This document shows, in pieces, positions 17,301 to 25,838 of a stretch of DNA of 64,000 nucleotides. Made by a program: the position numbers and the translations under genes. Location: the NCBI GenBank assembly GCA_016712465.1, contig JADJQZ010000001.1, forward strand, positions 558,001 through 622,000, in the 5' to 3' direction. This stretch comes from Candidatus Obscuribacter sp. GTDB lineage: Bacteria > Cyanobacteriota > Vampirovibrionia > Obscuribacterales > Obscuribacteraceae. The notes under the pieces were generated by a model, which worked only from the letters and a program-made list of their open reading frames with translations, was not told where the DNA came from and did no database searches. Position 1 is the stretch's first letter; every line of letters begins with the position of its first letter.

Positions 17301-20300
17301 ATGCAAACAAATACCGGAATTACAAGAGTCCCAACCAACGACGAACGGCTTGACTTCATATTGTCCGATGAGGCTCTGGCCTTCCTGGCAGCCTTGCATA
17401 GACAGTTTCACGAGAAACAAGCCAAGCTTTTAAAACGACGAGTCAAGCGCCAGAAAGAGCTGGATAAAGGCAAATTTCCGAGCTTCGGCGATGGTGCTTT
17501 GTGGGCTCACGAGCCCGACTGGCAAGTCGCACCCTGTCCGGATGATTTAGAATGCCGCACCGTTGAAATTACCGGCCCAGTGGATGCCAAAACTATTATC
17601 AATGCTCTGAACTGCGCGCCCGGTGCCGATGTGTTCATGGCAGACTTTGAGGACAGTTCCAGCCCCAGCTGGAGCAACATGCTGAACGGTCAGGTAAATC
17701 TCTACCAGGCCGTGCGCCACACCCTCTCTTACACCGACGAGCGCGGCAAGAGCTACCGCTTGAACGACAACCTGGCTACTTTGATTGTGCGTCCGCGCGG
17801 CTTGCACCTGCTGGAAAAGCACCTGCTGGTAGATGGGGCGCCGATTCCTGCCAGCCTCTTCGACTTCGGGCTGTTCTTCTTCCACAACGCCGGGGAACTG
17901 CGCGAGAAAGGCAGCGGCCCATACTTCTATCTGCCCAAGATGGAAAGCCACAAGGAAGCCCGCTACTGGAACAATGTTTTCAACTTTGCCCAGGATTATC
18001 TGAACCTTCCCCGCGGCACAATTCGCGCCACAGTTCTGATTGAAACCATCATGGCCGCCTACGAGATGGAAGAGATTCTCTTTGAGCTGCGGGAACATGC
18101 CGCCGGTCTCAATGCCGGACGCTGGGACTACATCTTCAGTTTCATCAAACGCTTCCGCGCCCATGGCGAAAAGGTCTTGCCGGACCGCTCGCAAGTGACC
18201 ATGGATGTGGATTTCATGAAAGCCTACTGCCTGCGACTGGTGGAGGTTTGCCACAGACGAGGTGCTCATGCCATGGGCGGCATGTCGGCTTTCATTCCCA
18301 ACAAAGAGAAGCCGGAGATTACCGCGCAGGCTCTGGCGAAAGTACAGAAGGACAAAGCAAGGGAGGTTTCACAGGGCTTTGACGGCACCTGGGTAGCCCA
18401 TCCCGGCTTGATTGAGGTGGCTAAGCTGGAATTTGTCGGCGGTCTTGCCGGCAAGCCCCATCAGAAAGAGCGCCTGGCCATGACCGACGGGAACTGCGGC
18501 TGCCAGTCTAAAGGGAAGCGTAAGGCCATGGAAACTCTCTCTGCCAGCCTCATTTCCGTGGAAACCTTGCCACGCGCCGTCAGCGAAGAAGGCGTGCGCA
18601 ACAACATCAGCGTCGCTTTGCAGTACATCGCCAACTGGCTTTCCGGTCGCGGTGCCGTGGCCATCAACAATCTCATGGAAGATGCTGCTACGGCGGAAAT
18701 CTCCCGTGCCCAGCTCTGGCAGTGGCTGCGCCACAAAGCCGACCTCACCGACGGCAGACGCTTCACTCGGGCGCTCTACAAGCAATTCTTGCAAGAAGAG
18801 TTGCAGGCTCTACTCAGCGATGCCCGTGGTGAATGGCCGAAGTTCTATGAACAAGCCCGGACGGTGCTTGACCAGGTGGTACTGAGTAAGGAGTTCCAGG
18901 AGTTTCTGACTCTGCCTGCTTACGAAGTGCTTTTACAAAACGAAGTCGAAAACAACGCCGCCGAAGATTCACTCTCCGGCGTAATTTCAACACACAAAAC
19001 CGAGATCACTATGAACGAAGAAAAACAGTCCACACAGTCTATTCAGCCCACCGAAGTTCAGCCGGAAGTTAGCCAGAACGTAGCTACCGAGGGCGAGAAT
19101 TTGCAGGCTCAGCCTCAGAGCGATGCCGCAAGCTTCTTTGGCACCGTGCATGCGCCTACTTGTTGTCATAGCGCTGCCTCAGGCGAGGGCGAGACCCAGA
19201 CCACTGCCGCTCCAGCGCAGATTATTTCCCCGGCTATGGAGCTTGATGCTCAGTGGTCGGTGCTGGACCGCTGGCAGGGCATTGAGCGTCCTTTCAGCGC
19301 CGGCGACGTGATCAGACTGCGCCCGTCCATTAACTCCGACTGCGCCCTGGCTCGCCACGGTGCCGCCAAGCTCTGGCAGCTTCTCAATTCACCTGAGCAT
19401 GTGATTGCTCTGGGTGCCTTGAACGGTTCACAGGCCGTGCAGATGGTGAAGGCCGGGCTGAAGGCTATCTACTTGAGCGGCTGGCAGGTAGCAGCCGATG
19501 CCAACCAGGCCGGACATACCTATCCCGACCAGAGCCTTTATCCTTCCAACAGTGCTCCCATGCTGGTTAAGCGTTTGAACAACGCCATGACTCGTCTGGA
19601 CCAGACCTTGAAGCTGGAAGGCAAAGGCGGCGATGAGAACTACCTGCCCATCGTTGCCGACGCCGAAGCCGGCTTTGGCGGACCGCTGCAGGCTTACGAG
19701 CTGATGAAGATGATGATTGAAGCCGGCGCTGCCGGTGTGCACTTCGAAGACCAGCTGGCTGCCGAGAAGAAATGCGGTCACATGGGCGGCAAGGTGCTGG
19801 TGCCTACGGCTCAGTTCGTGCGCACCCTGGCTGCCGCTCGTCTGGCTGCCGACGTGCTGGATGTACCGACTATCCTTGTGGCTCGTACCGATGCCCTGGA
19901 TGCCACTCTGCTCACTTCCGACATCGACCCCCGCGACCAGGCTTTCATTACAGGCGAGCGCACCCCTGAAGGTTTCTTCCGGGTGAGAGGCGGCATGGAA
20001 TCGGTGATTGCCCGCGGTCTGGCCTATGCGCCTTATGCCGATGTGCTCTGGTTCGAATCTTCTCGTCCGGATCTGGCGGAGGCGAAACGCTTTGCTGACG
20101 CCATTCACGCTCAGTTCCCGGGCAAGATTCTGGCTTACAACTGTTCGCCTTCTTTCAACTGGCAGAAGCATCTGGATGACGCCACCATCGCCAAGTTCAA
20201 CTCGGAACTGGGCAAGATGGGCTACAAGTTCCAGTTCATCACCCTGGCCGGCTGGCACTCAGTCAACCTGGGCATGTTCAAGTTGGCTAGCGAGTACGCA

Positions 20301-20501
20301 GAAGAAGGCATGCCTGCTTATGTGCGCTTGCAGAAGGAAGAGTTTGAGCTGGCGGAAGTGGGCTACACCGCCGTCAAACACCAGGCTGAAGTAGGTGCGG
20401 GCTGGTTCGACAACCTGCTCATGAGCATCACTTCCGGCGCTTCCTCCACTGCTGCCTTGAGCGGTTCCACGGAAGAAGACCAGTTCCACGGCAAACACTG
20501 A
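17301..20501 (+). CDS. Bifunctional malate synthase - isocitrate lyase fusion
   Basis: One uninterrupted 1066-codon frame encodes both glyoxylate-bypass enzymes. Residues 1 to about 555 are malate synthase A type (ADVFMADFEDSSSPSW, LIVRPRGLHL, GTIRATVLIET, GFDGTWVAHPGL). Residues about 625-1055 are isocitrate lyase (GSQAVQMVKAGLKAIYLSGW, ADAEAGFGG, the signature KKCGHMGGK with catalytic Cys825, LVARTDALDA). The linker (about 555-625) is polar and Gln/Glu/Ser-rich. Together they convert isocitrate and acetyl-CoA to succinate and malate, bypassing the two decarboxylations of the TCA cycle; the beta-oxidation operon downstream would supply acetyl-CoA. An in-frame ATG at 19011 (residue 571) could be the relic start of a separate lyase gene. 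AAGGA precedes the ATG. Confidence 0.95.
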   Translation: MQTNTGITRVPTNDERLDFILSDEALAFLAALHRQFHEKQAKLLKRRVKRQKELDKGKFPSFGDGALWAHEPDWQVAPCPDDLECRTVEITGPVDAKTIINALNCAPGADVFMADFEDSSSPSWSNMLNGQVNLYQAVRHTLSYTDERGKSYRLNDNLATLIVRPRGLHLLEKHLLVDGAPIPASLFDFGLFFFHNAGELREKGSGPYFYLPKMESHKEARYWNNVFNFAQDYLNLPRGTIRATVLIETIMAAYEMEEILFELREHAAGLNAGRWDYIFSFIKRFRAHGEKVLPDRSQVTMDVDFMKAYCLRLVEVCHRRGAHAMGGMSAFIPNKEKPEITAQALAKVQKDKAREVSQGFDGTWVAHPGLIEVAKLEFVGGLAGKPHQKERLAMTDGNCGCQSKGKRKAMETLSASLISVETLPRAVSEEGVRNNISVALQYIANWLSGRGAVAINNLMEDAATAEISRAQLWQWLRHKADLTDGRRFTRALYKQFLQEELQALLSDARGEWPKFYEQARTVLDQVVLSKEFQEFLTLPAYEVLLQNEVENNAAEDSLSGVISTHKTEITMNEEKQSTQSIQPTEVQPEVSQNVATEGENLQAQPQSDAASFFGTVHAPTCCHSAASGEGETQTTAAPAQIISPAMELDAQWSVLDRWQGIERPFSAGDVIRLRPSINSDCALARHGAAKLWQLLNSPEHVIALGALNGSQAVQMVKAGLKAIYLSGWQVAADANQAGHTYPDQSLYPSNSAPMLVKRLNNAMTRLDQTLKLEGKGGDENYLPIVADAEAGFGGPLQAYELMKMMIEAGAAGVHFEDQLAAEKKCGHMGGKVLVPTAQFVRTLAAARLAADVLDVPTILVARTDALDATLLTSDIDPRDQAFITGERTPEGFFRVRGGMESVIARGLAYAPYADVLWFESSRPDLAEAKRFADAIHAQFPGKILAYNCSPSFNWQKHLDDATIAKFNSELGKMGYKFQFITLAGWHSVNLGMFKLASEYAEEGMPAYVRLQKEEFELAEVGYTAVKHQAEVGAGWFDNLLMSITSGASSTAALSGSTEEDQFHGKH

Positions 20502-20884
20502 TTTAGCGGCAAAGGCTGATTCTTCGCTCAAACCTGAGCCAAATCACTGAGCCTAAGCACTGACAGCCTGCAGGCTCTGCTTTCGCCATTGAAGGCAGAG
20601 CTTGCAGAGGCGTTGAGGTGCCGTCGCAGTCGGAGAGCCGGTTCAATTTAGTAACGGAAGCTTCCCATAAGCGGAAGCCGCCTTAGTTTTGCTTTTCGAA
20701 AGAACCTGCAATCTGTGTCAATCTGGAGGAGAGACGTCCGCTCTCCTCCTTTTTTATTTTCTTCAGGCTTATGATATTATAGAATGTAGTAAGCCGCGCA
20801 TGAAAAAAATCCCGGGCAAGAGGGGGCGAAAAAACGGCATGAGACTATCAGCCTTTCAGCCTCTGTCCCATGCCTTAGATGGCT
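20502..20884. other. 383-base intergenic region
   Basis: No credible gene was seen. It contains an imperfect hairpin around 20567-20612 (GCTCTGC paired with GCAGAGC) and a clear terminator at 20725-20755. It lies downstream of both the glyoxylate-bypass gene and the minus-strand gene that ends at 20885. Confidence 0.5.
20725..20755 (+). terminator. Intrinsic terminator
   Basis: GGAGGAGAG (20725-20733) pairs perfectly with CTCTCCTCC (20741-20749) across a seven-base loop, followed by six T. This is the textbook form on the plus strand. It lies about 220 bases after the malate synthase-isocitrate lyase stop, so the transcript probably has a long 3' untranslated region. Confidence 0.85.
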
Positions 20885-21448
20885 TTATGAGCCGGTTCTT
20901 GCTTTGTCTAACAAGTCAATTTCTTCAGCCAGGCGCTGGCGTTCCTGCTCCAGACTCTGCTGGACATATTCGACGGCGCCGTCGTACTCAGCTTTCAGCT
21001 CATCGAGCCGGTCCTGGTGTTCTTGTTCTATGTCCGCAAGCTCCAGAAGCAGTGCTTGCGCCGAGGCGGCGAAGTCTTCTTGGCTTGGCTTTATGCTCGC
21101 CGCTTCATCGATTTCCGTGATGGCGTCTTGCACCGAAAGGGCAAATCTGTCCACGGCCGGGTCGCTGGTTAAGTCGAAGTAGCGCAGGTTGCCGGGTCTG
21201 AACTGTTGCCATTTTTCCTCCAGCAAGTCTCTGAGCTGCAGGGGCATAAACTTGCCCTTAAAGTCCTGCCGTACCTGGCGGATGTGACTTGTGACCTTGA
21301 GAGCCTCGTCTTCAATCTGTTTCCTTCTGACCTGCTGTCGTTTGCTGACATTGCTTGCCAGAAACCAACTGATAACGAGAATCGAGGCAATGACCAGGAA
21401 ACCCAATAAGGTCTGGTTTTCCAGAAGTGGTTGGTAGTTTGAATTCAT
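20885..21448 (-). CDS. Single-pass membrane protein with coiled coil, unknown
   Basis: The protein is 187 residues. One N-terminal helix (LLGFLVIASILVISWFLA) is followed by a charged, helical cytoplasmic or periplasmic region, with long coiled-coil-like heptads toward the end (ALLLELADIEQEHQDRLDEL and EQERQRLAEEIDLLDKA). No enzymatic motif is present. It resembles small membrane-anchored coiled-coil proteins in general and I cannot name a family. The gene is alone on its strand here; the DMT permease upstream ends about 100 bases before its start, with a terminator in between. Confidence 0.65.
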   Translation of the reverse strand: MNSNYQPLLENQTLLGFLVIASILVISWFLASNVSKRQQVRRKQIEDEALKVTSHIRQVRQDFKGKFMPLQLRDLLEEKWQQFRPGNLRYFDLTSDPAVDRFALSVQDAITEIDEAASIKPSQEDFAASAQALLLELADIEQEHQDRLDELKAEYDGAVEYVQQSLEQERQRLAEEIDLLDKARTGS

Positions 21449-21475
21449 GTCGTTTTGCGGCTATGAATTGGAAAA

Positions 21476-21499
21476 CCCGCCCTTCGGGAGAAAGGCGGG
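21476..21499 (-). terminator. Terminator after the DMT permease gene
   Basis: On the minus strand CCCGCC and GGCGGG pair, followed by TTTT. It lies about 50 bases after the stop of the gene at 21549 and before the start of the next minus-strand gene. Confidence 0.6.
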
Positions 21500-21548
21500 G
21501 CCGTTAGCCGGTTACTCATTTCTGAGCCGGTAATTTATTCCTCGCCCA

Positions 21549-22646
21549 TCAGTGCTGATGCAGATGATGGGTGTCGGGAAAGTGAGCATGACTGTGCTCT
21601 AAGGCTTCATGGCGGTGAACGTGGCTGTGCTTGACCTTGGCGCCTGCTTCCACCTGAAAGCCGAACTCATGCTCATGATCGTGGTGTTCGTCATCGCCAT
21701 GGGTATGCACGTGGTCATGCTCGATGGCCTCGTGCTTATGGCTGTGCTCATGAACTTCCGTCAGATGCAGCCAGAGTCCCAGGGCCATGAGCAGGGCGGC
21801 TCCCAGAAAGAGCAGACCGACCGACTCATGCAGAATGACTATGGAAAGCACGGCGCCCACGAAGGGAGCCGTGGCAAAGTAGGCGCCGGTGCGAGCCGTG
21901 GCAATATGACGCAGGGCCAAAACGAAAAGCACCAGGCTGACACCGTAGCCGATGAAGCCGATGCTGAGGGCCCAGGCAAGGGTGGCGGGCGGTGGCAGCA
22001 GGGCTCCTTTGTAGAAAATAGCCAGAGCTATGTTGACCGTGCCGGCGAGCAAACCCTTGAACCAGGCTGTTTTGACGGCATCGGCGTTAGCTACCTTTCT
22101 AGTCAGGTTGTTGTCTATGCCCCAGGCCAAACAGGCTCCCGTCACCAGCCAGGCACCCCGCGAGAATTCCAGGGTTTCACCGGAGTCCATGGAAAGCAGA
22201 ATACCGCCTCCTACGATGGCGAACATGCCCAGGACAATGCGGCGGTCGCAGTTTTCCTTGAAGACCAGCCAGGCTAGAAGGGCTGTAAATACGCCTTCCA
22301 GATTGAGCAGGAGCGAAGCAGTTGTCGCTTTCAAGCTGACCAGACCGAGCATCAGCAAGACGGGGGCGACCATGCCGCCGCATACGGTGGCACCAAGCAA
22401 CCATTTCCAGTCGCTTTTAGCCAGTGGGGCTTCCTGCCGTTTGCCGCGACCGGCACTGACCAGAAGAAAAACAGACAGGCCAAGGCTGGAGCCAAAGTAG
22501 AAAAGTCCGGCCAATAAAACCGGGTCCAGTCGACTTTGCTCTATTAAGCCTTTGGCCAGGGGCGTAGTCAGCCCGAAGAAAAGAGCGGCCAGCAGGGCGT
22601 AGATAACTCCCTGAGCCGGCATCTTAGTTTTAGTATTTGCTTCCAT
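21549..22646 (-). CDS. EamA/DMT-type permease with histidine-rich C-terminal tail
   Basis: Residues about 10-290 form ten hydrophobic helices in two EamA-like halves (GVIYALLAALFFGLTTPLA; GYGVSLVLFVLALRHIATAR with AYFATAPFVGAVLS), the plan of drug/metabolite transporter permeases. The last 75 residues are extraordinary: more than 25 histidines in patches such as HEHSHKHEAIEHDHVHTH and HSHVHRHEALEHSHAH. This resembles metal-sensing or metal-binding tails of Ni/Co/Zn transporters. DMT permeases usually export amino acids or metabolites; the tail suggests a metal-linked role, which is inference. It probably forms an operon unit with nothing downstream. The UPF0114 gene lies upstream on the same strand with a 32-base gap. 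Confidence 0.85.
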   Translation of the reverse strand: MEANTKTKMPAQGVIYALLAALFFGLTTPLAKGLIEQSRLDPVLLAGLFYFGSSLGLSVFLLVSAGRGKRQEAPLAKSDWKWLLGATVCGGMVAPVLLMLGLVSLKATTASLLLNLEGVFTALLAWLVFKENCDRRIVLGMFAIVGGGILLSMDSGETLEFSRGAWLVTGACLAWGIDNNLTRKVANADAVKTAWFKGLLAGTVNIALAIFYKGALLPPPATLAWALSIGFIGYGVSLVLFVLALRHIATARTGAYFATAPFVGAVLSIVILHESVGLLFLGAALLMALGLWLHLTEVHEHSHKHEAIEHDHVHTHGDDEHHDHEHEFGFQVEAGAKVKHSHVHRHEALEHSHAHFPDTHHLHQH

Positions 22647-22678
22647 GGTGATTCACCTCTGACTTCCCAGTTATAGCA

Positions 22679-23191
22679 TTAGTGGTTGAAGGCGTAGCGG
22701 TTGACCCAGGCTATGGCCATTGCCGAGACGACAAAGACCAGGTGCACCGCTACAAGTTTTATCAGTTCATCCGAGCTGACATTTTCGGCATTGACGAAGG
22801 CTTCCAGCAGGTGAATGCTGGACACGCCTAAAATGGACATGCTCAGCTTCACCTTGAGGGCGCCTGGATCGATGTGTCCGAGCCATTTCAGGTTGGGCAG
22901 GTAAGACACAGCGTTGGGATCTTCTTCGTAGCTGCCGCTGATGAACAGCACATAGCCGCCAATCATGGTCATGACGATCAGGTGGCTGACCATAATCACA
23001 TCGAGCAAGTGCAGCACGGTGATAAGGATCTGGCTGTCAGTGTATGAGAGTGAGTGGGCTACCAGTTCGGCGGCATGCACCAGAAAGCGCACACCATAGA
23101 CCAGTAGAGTCAGTAAAAGTCCCAGGTACATTGGCAAAAGCAAAAGTCTGCCGCCAAAAATTATTTTTTCGAACCGTTTGTTCATGATCAT
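22679..23191 (-). CDS. UPF0114 (YqhA-like) membrane protein
   Basis: The protein is 170 residues with four membrane helices and the family features: FEKIIFGGRLLLLPMYLGL at the start, then HLLDVIMVSHLIVMTMIGGY, LKVKLSMSILGVSSIHLLEAF and a final VNRYAFNH. UPF0114/TIGR00645 proteins are inner-membrane proteins of unknown function. Two ATG codons two codons apart are possible starts; GGA lies six bases before the second. It is followed closely by the His-tailed permease on the same strand, which suggests co-transcription. Confidence 0.85.
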   Translation of the reverse strand: MIMNKRFEKIIFGGRLLLLPMYLGLLLTLLVYGVRFLVHAAELVAHSLSYTDSQILITVLHLLDVIMVSHLIVMTMIGGYVLFISGSYEEDPNAVSYLPNLKWLGHIDPGALKVKLSMSILGVSSIHLLEAFVNAENVSSDELIKLVAVHLVFVVSAMAIAWVNRYAFNH

Positions 23192-23330
23192 TCCAAAGTT
23201 GTCGTGAAGTGCACGAACACCGCGGTGTTCGCATTCGATTTGTGAACTAGAACTGCAGTTCGATATCTTTAACCAGGCTATATGGCTCTCAATCTGAAAG
23301 CACCTTGGTCATTGAGCTCGGGCCGGTCTC

Positions 23331-23723
23331 TCAGCAGGTTTTGAAGGAGACCTTGTAGGAAACATTTTCGGAAATCTTTTCAGAAACCTTTTCAGAAGCC
23401 TTGTCGGAAGCTTTATCGGCGACCTTGATAGAACCTGTGTAGGTTTGACTGCCGTCGCTGAAGCTTACCTTGCCTTCTGCTGAGGCTGAATTGGGCTTGA
23501 AGCGCACGATGGTGGGCTGGTTGTAGGTGACGGTGAGGTCGCCTGTCACTTCCAGGTTCAGCTTGTCGCTGCTGACACCGCAAAGATGACTGATAGAGAC
23601 CTGAACCTCGCCGTCTTCAGGAATCTCCATTTCAAAATTGTTTTTCTCTTTTGCTTTAATTTCGTAACCGGTGGCAAAGCAATTGCCGCCTGTTTTCTTT
23701 GTATGGCGAATGCTGACGTACAT
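23331..23723 (-). CDS. Small beta-rich protein with Lys/Ser repeat tail
   Basis: ATG 23723 is fixed by GAGGAG six bases upstream, although the frame stays open for another 438 bases. The 130-residue protein begins MYVSIRHTKKTGGNCF, has a middle rich in alternating hydrophobic residues that looks like beta strands (VQVSISHLCG, LTVTYNQPTIVRF, GSQTYTGSIKV), and ends in a tandem tail of five to six short units (DKASDKASEKVSEKISENVS). No signal peptide is visible. I do not recognise the family; the tail looks like a repeat expansion. Confidence 0.65.
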   Translation of the reverse strand: MYVSIRHTKKTGGNCFATGYEIKAKEKNNFEMEIPEDGEVQVSISHLCGVSSDKLNLEVTGDLTVTYNQPTIVRFKPNSASAEGKVSFSDGSQTYTGSIKVADKASDKASEKVSEKISENVSYKVSFKTC

Positions 23724-24218
23724 TTGACGCTCCTCATTTGGGTTGGTTTGCGCTCTTAAAAGGGGCAAAGTTGAATGAAATTGGACTAAACGAAGAAAGA
23801 CCAACGAGCTTGCGCTGATGGTGGAAAAACAAAAGGCCCTTCCCGCCTGCAGACAGTACACGCAGGTAAGAAGAGCGATTAAGTAAGGCTTAGTATTGGT
23901 AGTAGAGAGATTCCAGAAATTCAAATGAAAATAGATAGCTTCAATATGCCTGAATCTTTGACTGGTAACAATCTCTTTGAAACTATTCTTGGCCTTTGTC
24001 AGGTAGCGACCGCTCAGGTCGTCTGGCGGCGCTCTTAGTGTACTGGTCGCAGTTGCGCATAGCGGCCTGATCATGGTTTGCCGTTGGCACCAGGGGAGGT
24101 GGCACCAAGATGAGAAGGAGTTATTCTTTCGCGGCGGTGGAAGCACATCGCCCTTCACCAATGGCTGCCGACGGTGAAGAACTATCCTGTCGGAGCGGTC
24201 TTGCTGCTTGAGGCAACC

Positions 24219-24283
24219 CGCAAGAGTCTCTTGCGTCCATGGCAGGAAAGGCCTGCCTGGTCTCAGCTCGCGCTAGGCAGGCC
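24219..24283. repeat. Two adjacent perfect inverted repeats
   Basis: CGCAAGAG and CTCTTGCG flank one central base (24219-24235). Directly after, GGCCTGCCT (24250-24258) pairs perfectly with AGGCAGGCC (24275-24283) across a 16-base loop. No T run follows on either strand. Confidence 0.6.
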
Positions 24284-24447
24284 GCCATTACTAAAGAAGC
24301 TTTTTCTGAGAGTACCGTTGCAAAAAAGGTGACTATACTAAAAGCTGTAATAAATGGTGACCAAAAAATCATGCGGCTTTCGGGGGTATTGACAGTTCCA
24401 ACCGTCCCCATGGAAATGACTCTAACACTGAGTTCGGGTGGGAGAGA

Positions 24448-24467
24448 CGGGTAGCTAAAGCTACCCG
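24448..24467 (-). repeat. Hairpin downstream of the membrane-protein gene
   Basis: CGGGTAGCT and AGCTACCCG pair perfectly around two bases. It begins about 12 bases after the stop of the gene at 24480 on the minus strand. There is no T run, so it may be a 3'-end stabiliser or a Rho-dependent stop rather than an intrinsic terminator. Confidence 0.45.
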
Positions 24468-24479
24468 CCTCCGGTCTGG

Positions 24480-25709
24480 TTAGGTCATGCTCCAGATGAA
24501 GTACTGCGGATGGCTATTGGCAAAGCCCACCACGAAGTAGAGGAAGAGTGCCAAGCCCAGGAAGGACCAGGCCCAGCCGATGCCTTTCCAGGGAATTTCG
24601 TAGTACTTTTCCAGCAGGTAGAGCACAAAGAAAGTGCCGCCTACGCCAAGCAAACCGCCGATGTGAAAAGCATTGCCCAGGTAGAAAGCAGCAATGCCGG
24701 AGATGATGGTAACGACCTGCAACTGCACGTAGTTTTCTTTTGAATACCATTTGCTCGACATAATCAGTAAGCCGAGGAAGTAGACGAAGGCTCCCATAAA
24801 GATGGCGCCTGTTTCGAAAATCGCCATGGGTCCGGTCATGTTGCCGCTCAGTTTGAGGGCCACATAGAGACCAAGAATGATGAGCGATGAGACTACCGAT
24901 TTGGGAATCTGTTTCTCACTTTCCCAACCCAGAGCGACGCAGCCCGGCATGGTAATGACGGAGAATCCCATGGCTGCTTGCAGGGCGATTACGGAAGCGA
25001 AAGCCAGGACATGGGGAATGCCGGCAGCCGGATAGATGCTGTTATAGAAACAGGCGATTAAGCCCCAGGCAACTGTGCAGAGCCCGAACATGACCACCGG
25101 AAAATCAAAGAAGCCGGGACCCATGCGCGATGTACGACCACCCTGGACTTCAAAGTGCAGTCCTCGGGTTAAGGCGATACAGCCGGCCAGTGCCAGGGCA
25201 CCAGGTATGGCGAACCAGAGCGGCTCCACGGAAACTGCACCGATGTGGAACGGTTGCCAGAGGTAGCCGCTGAAAAGTAAGAGCGCTGTGCCTCCATAGG
25301 CCATCATCTCGTATGCTCCCGGCGGTATCTGCTCCAGGAAGTCCTTGAAGTAGAAGGCCACGAGCCCGAGGACGCCGAGCAGAAACAATATGCCGGCAAA
25401 GACAACTACGGTATTCCAGAAGGTACCAAGACCTTCTGTACTAACCTCGCTTTTGACGAGAGCGTGCAATTCAGCCGCTGTCACGTCGTGTCCGACGATG
25501 GCTTTGGCGGCATCGGTGTACAGTTTGCCGGCCACAACAGCTTGCTCGGCAGAGAGCACCTGTTTGTCCTGTAACTCCTGTACGGTGTAAAGCTTGGCGT
25601 CAAGGACTTGCAGTGAGTCCAGTTGTTTATCGGTGAACTGTCCGGCAAAGCTAATAGCCGGCATGAGGATGAAGAGCAAGGCTAGCAAGCCTGTAAGTGT
25701 TTTTCGCAT
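24480..25709 (-). CDS. Polytopic membrane protein at the end of the fad operon, unknown
   Basis: A signal peptide (LLALLFILMPAISFAG) is followed by an outer domain of about 75 residues (DSLQVLDAKLYTVQELQDKQ) and then eight to ten membrane helices, for example VVVFAGILFLLGVLGLVAFY and GGTFFVLYLLEKYYEIPW. It contains conserved-looking aromatic and Gly residues (SGYLWQPFHIG, GNAFHIGGLLGVGG). I do not recognise a family. It lies 129 bases after the FadB-like gene on the same strand and probably shares its transcript, so a role in fatty-acid uptake, electron transfer or membrane handling during beta-oxidation is possible but unproven. Confidence 0.75.
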   Translation of the reverse strand: MRKTLTGLLALLFILMPAISFAGQFTDKQLDSLQVLDAKLYTVQELQDKQVLSAEQAVVAGKLYTDAAKAIVGHDVTAAELHALVKSEVSTEGLGTFWNTVVVFAGILFLLGVLGLVAFYFKDFLEQIPPGAYEMMAYGGTALLLFSGYLWQPFHIGAVSVEPLWFAIPGALALAGCIALTRGLHFEVQGGRTSRMGPGFFDFPVVMFGLCTVAWGLIACFYNSIYPAAGIPHVLAFASVIALQAAMGFSVITMPGCVALGWESEKQIPKSVVSSLIILGLYVALKLSGNMTGPMAIFETGAIFMGAFVYFLGLLIMSSKWYSKENYVQLQVVTIISGIAAFYLGNAFHIGGLLGVGGTFFVLYLLEKYYEIPWKGIGWAWSFLGLALFLYFVVGFANSHPQYFIWSMT

Positions 25710-25739
25710 GGAAAATGCCTCATAGTTGAATTTGAGGGT

Positions 25740-25827
25740 GGGAGAAAGGCCTGGCTCTTTGCCGAAACACCTTTCTCCCTCAGCCTGTGGGTCTTTAGGT
25801 CAAGACCGGTGGTGTTCGCACCGGTCT
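25740..25827 (-). repeat. Two intercistronic hairpins in the fad operon
   Basis: GGGAGAAAGG (25740-25749) pairs perfectly with CCTTTCTCCC (25770-25779), and AGACCGGTG (25803-25811) with CACCGGTCT (25819-25827). Both lie between the FadB-like gene and the membrane-protein gene. Neither is followed by a U tract on the transcript, so they are better candidates for RNA processing or stability elements than for terminators. Confidence 0.6.
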
Positions 25828-25838
25828 CGGGTTAGTTT

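Larger units (their letters stand above)
23724..24479. other. 756-base region without a credible gene
   Basis: Open frames here have poor composition and no good start. The region holds two adjacent palindromes (24219-24235 and 24250-24283) and a third hairpin at 24448-24467. It lies upstream of the repeat-tail gene and downstream of the fad-operon membrane protein. It could hold a structured RNA, but nothing was recognised. Confidence 0.5.

Noticed and set aside
20689..21120. 143-codon plus-strand frame after the glyoxylate-bypass gene
   Set aside because: It crosses a strong terminator and runs antisense through the coiled-coil gene.
23724..24161. Upstream extension of the repeat-tail gene
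   Set aside because: GAGGAG before ATG 23723 fixes the start, and the upstream part is poor in coding character.
24121..24411. 96-codon minus-strand frame in the empty region
   Set aside because: No ribosome binding site, unlikely composition, and it overlaps two palindromes.
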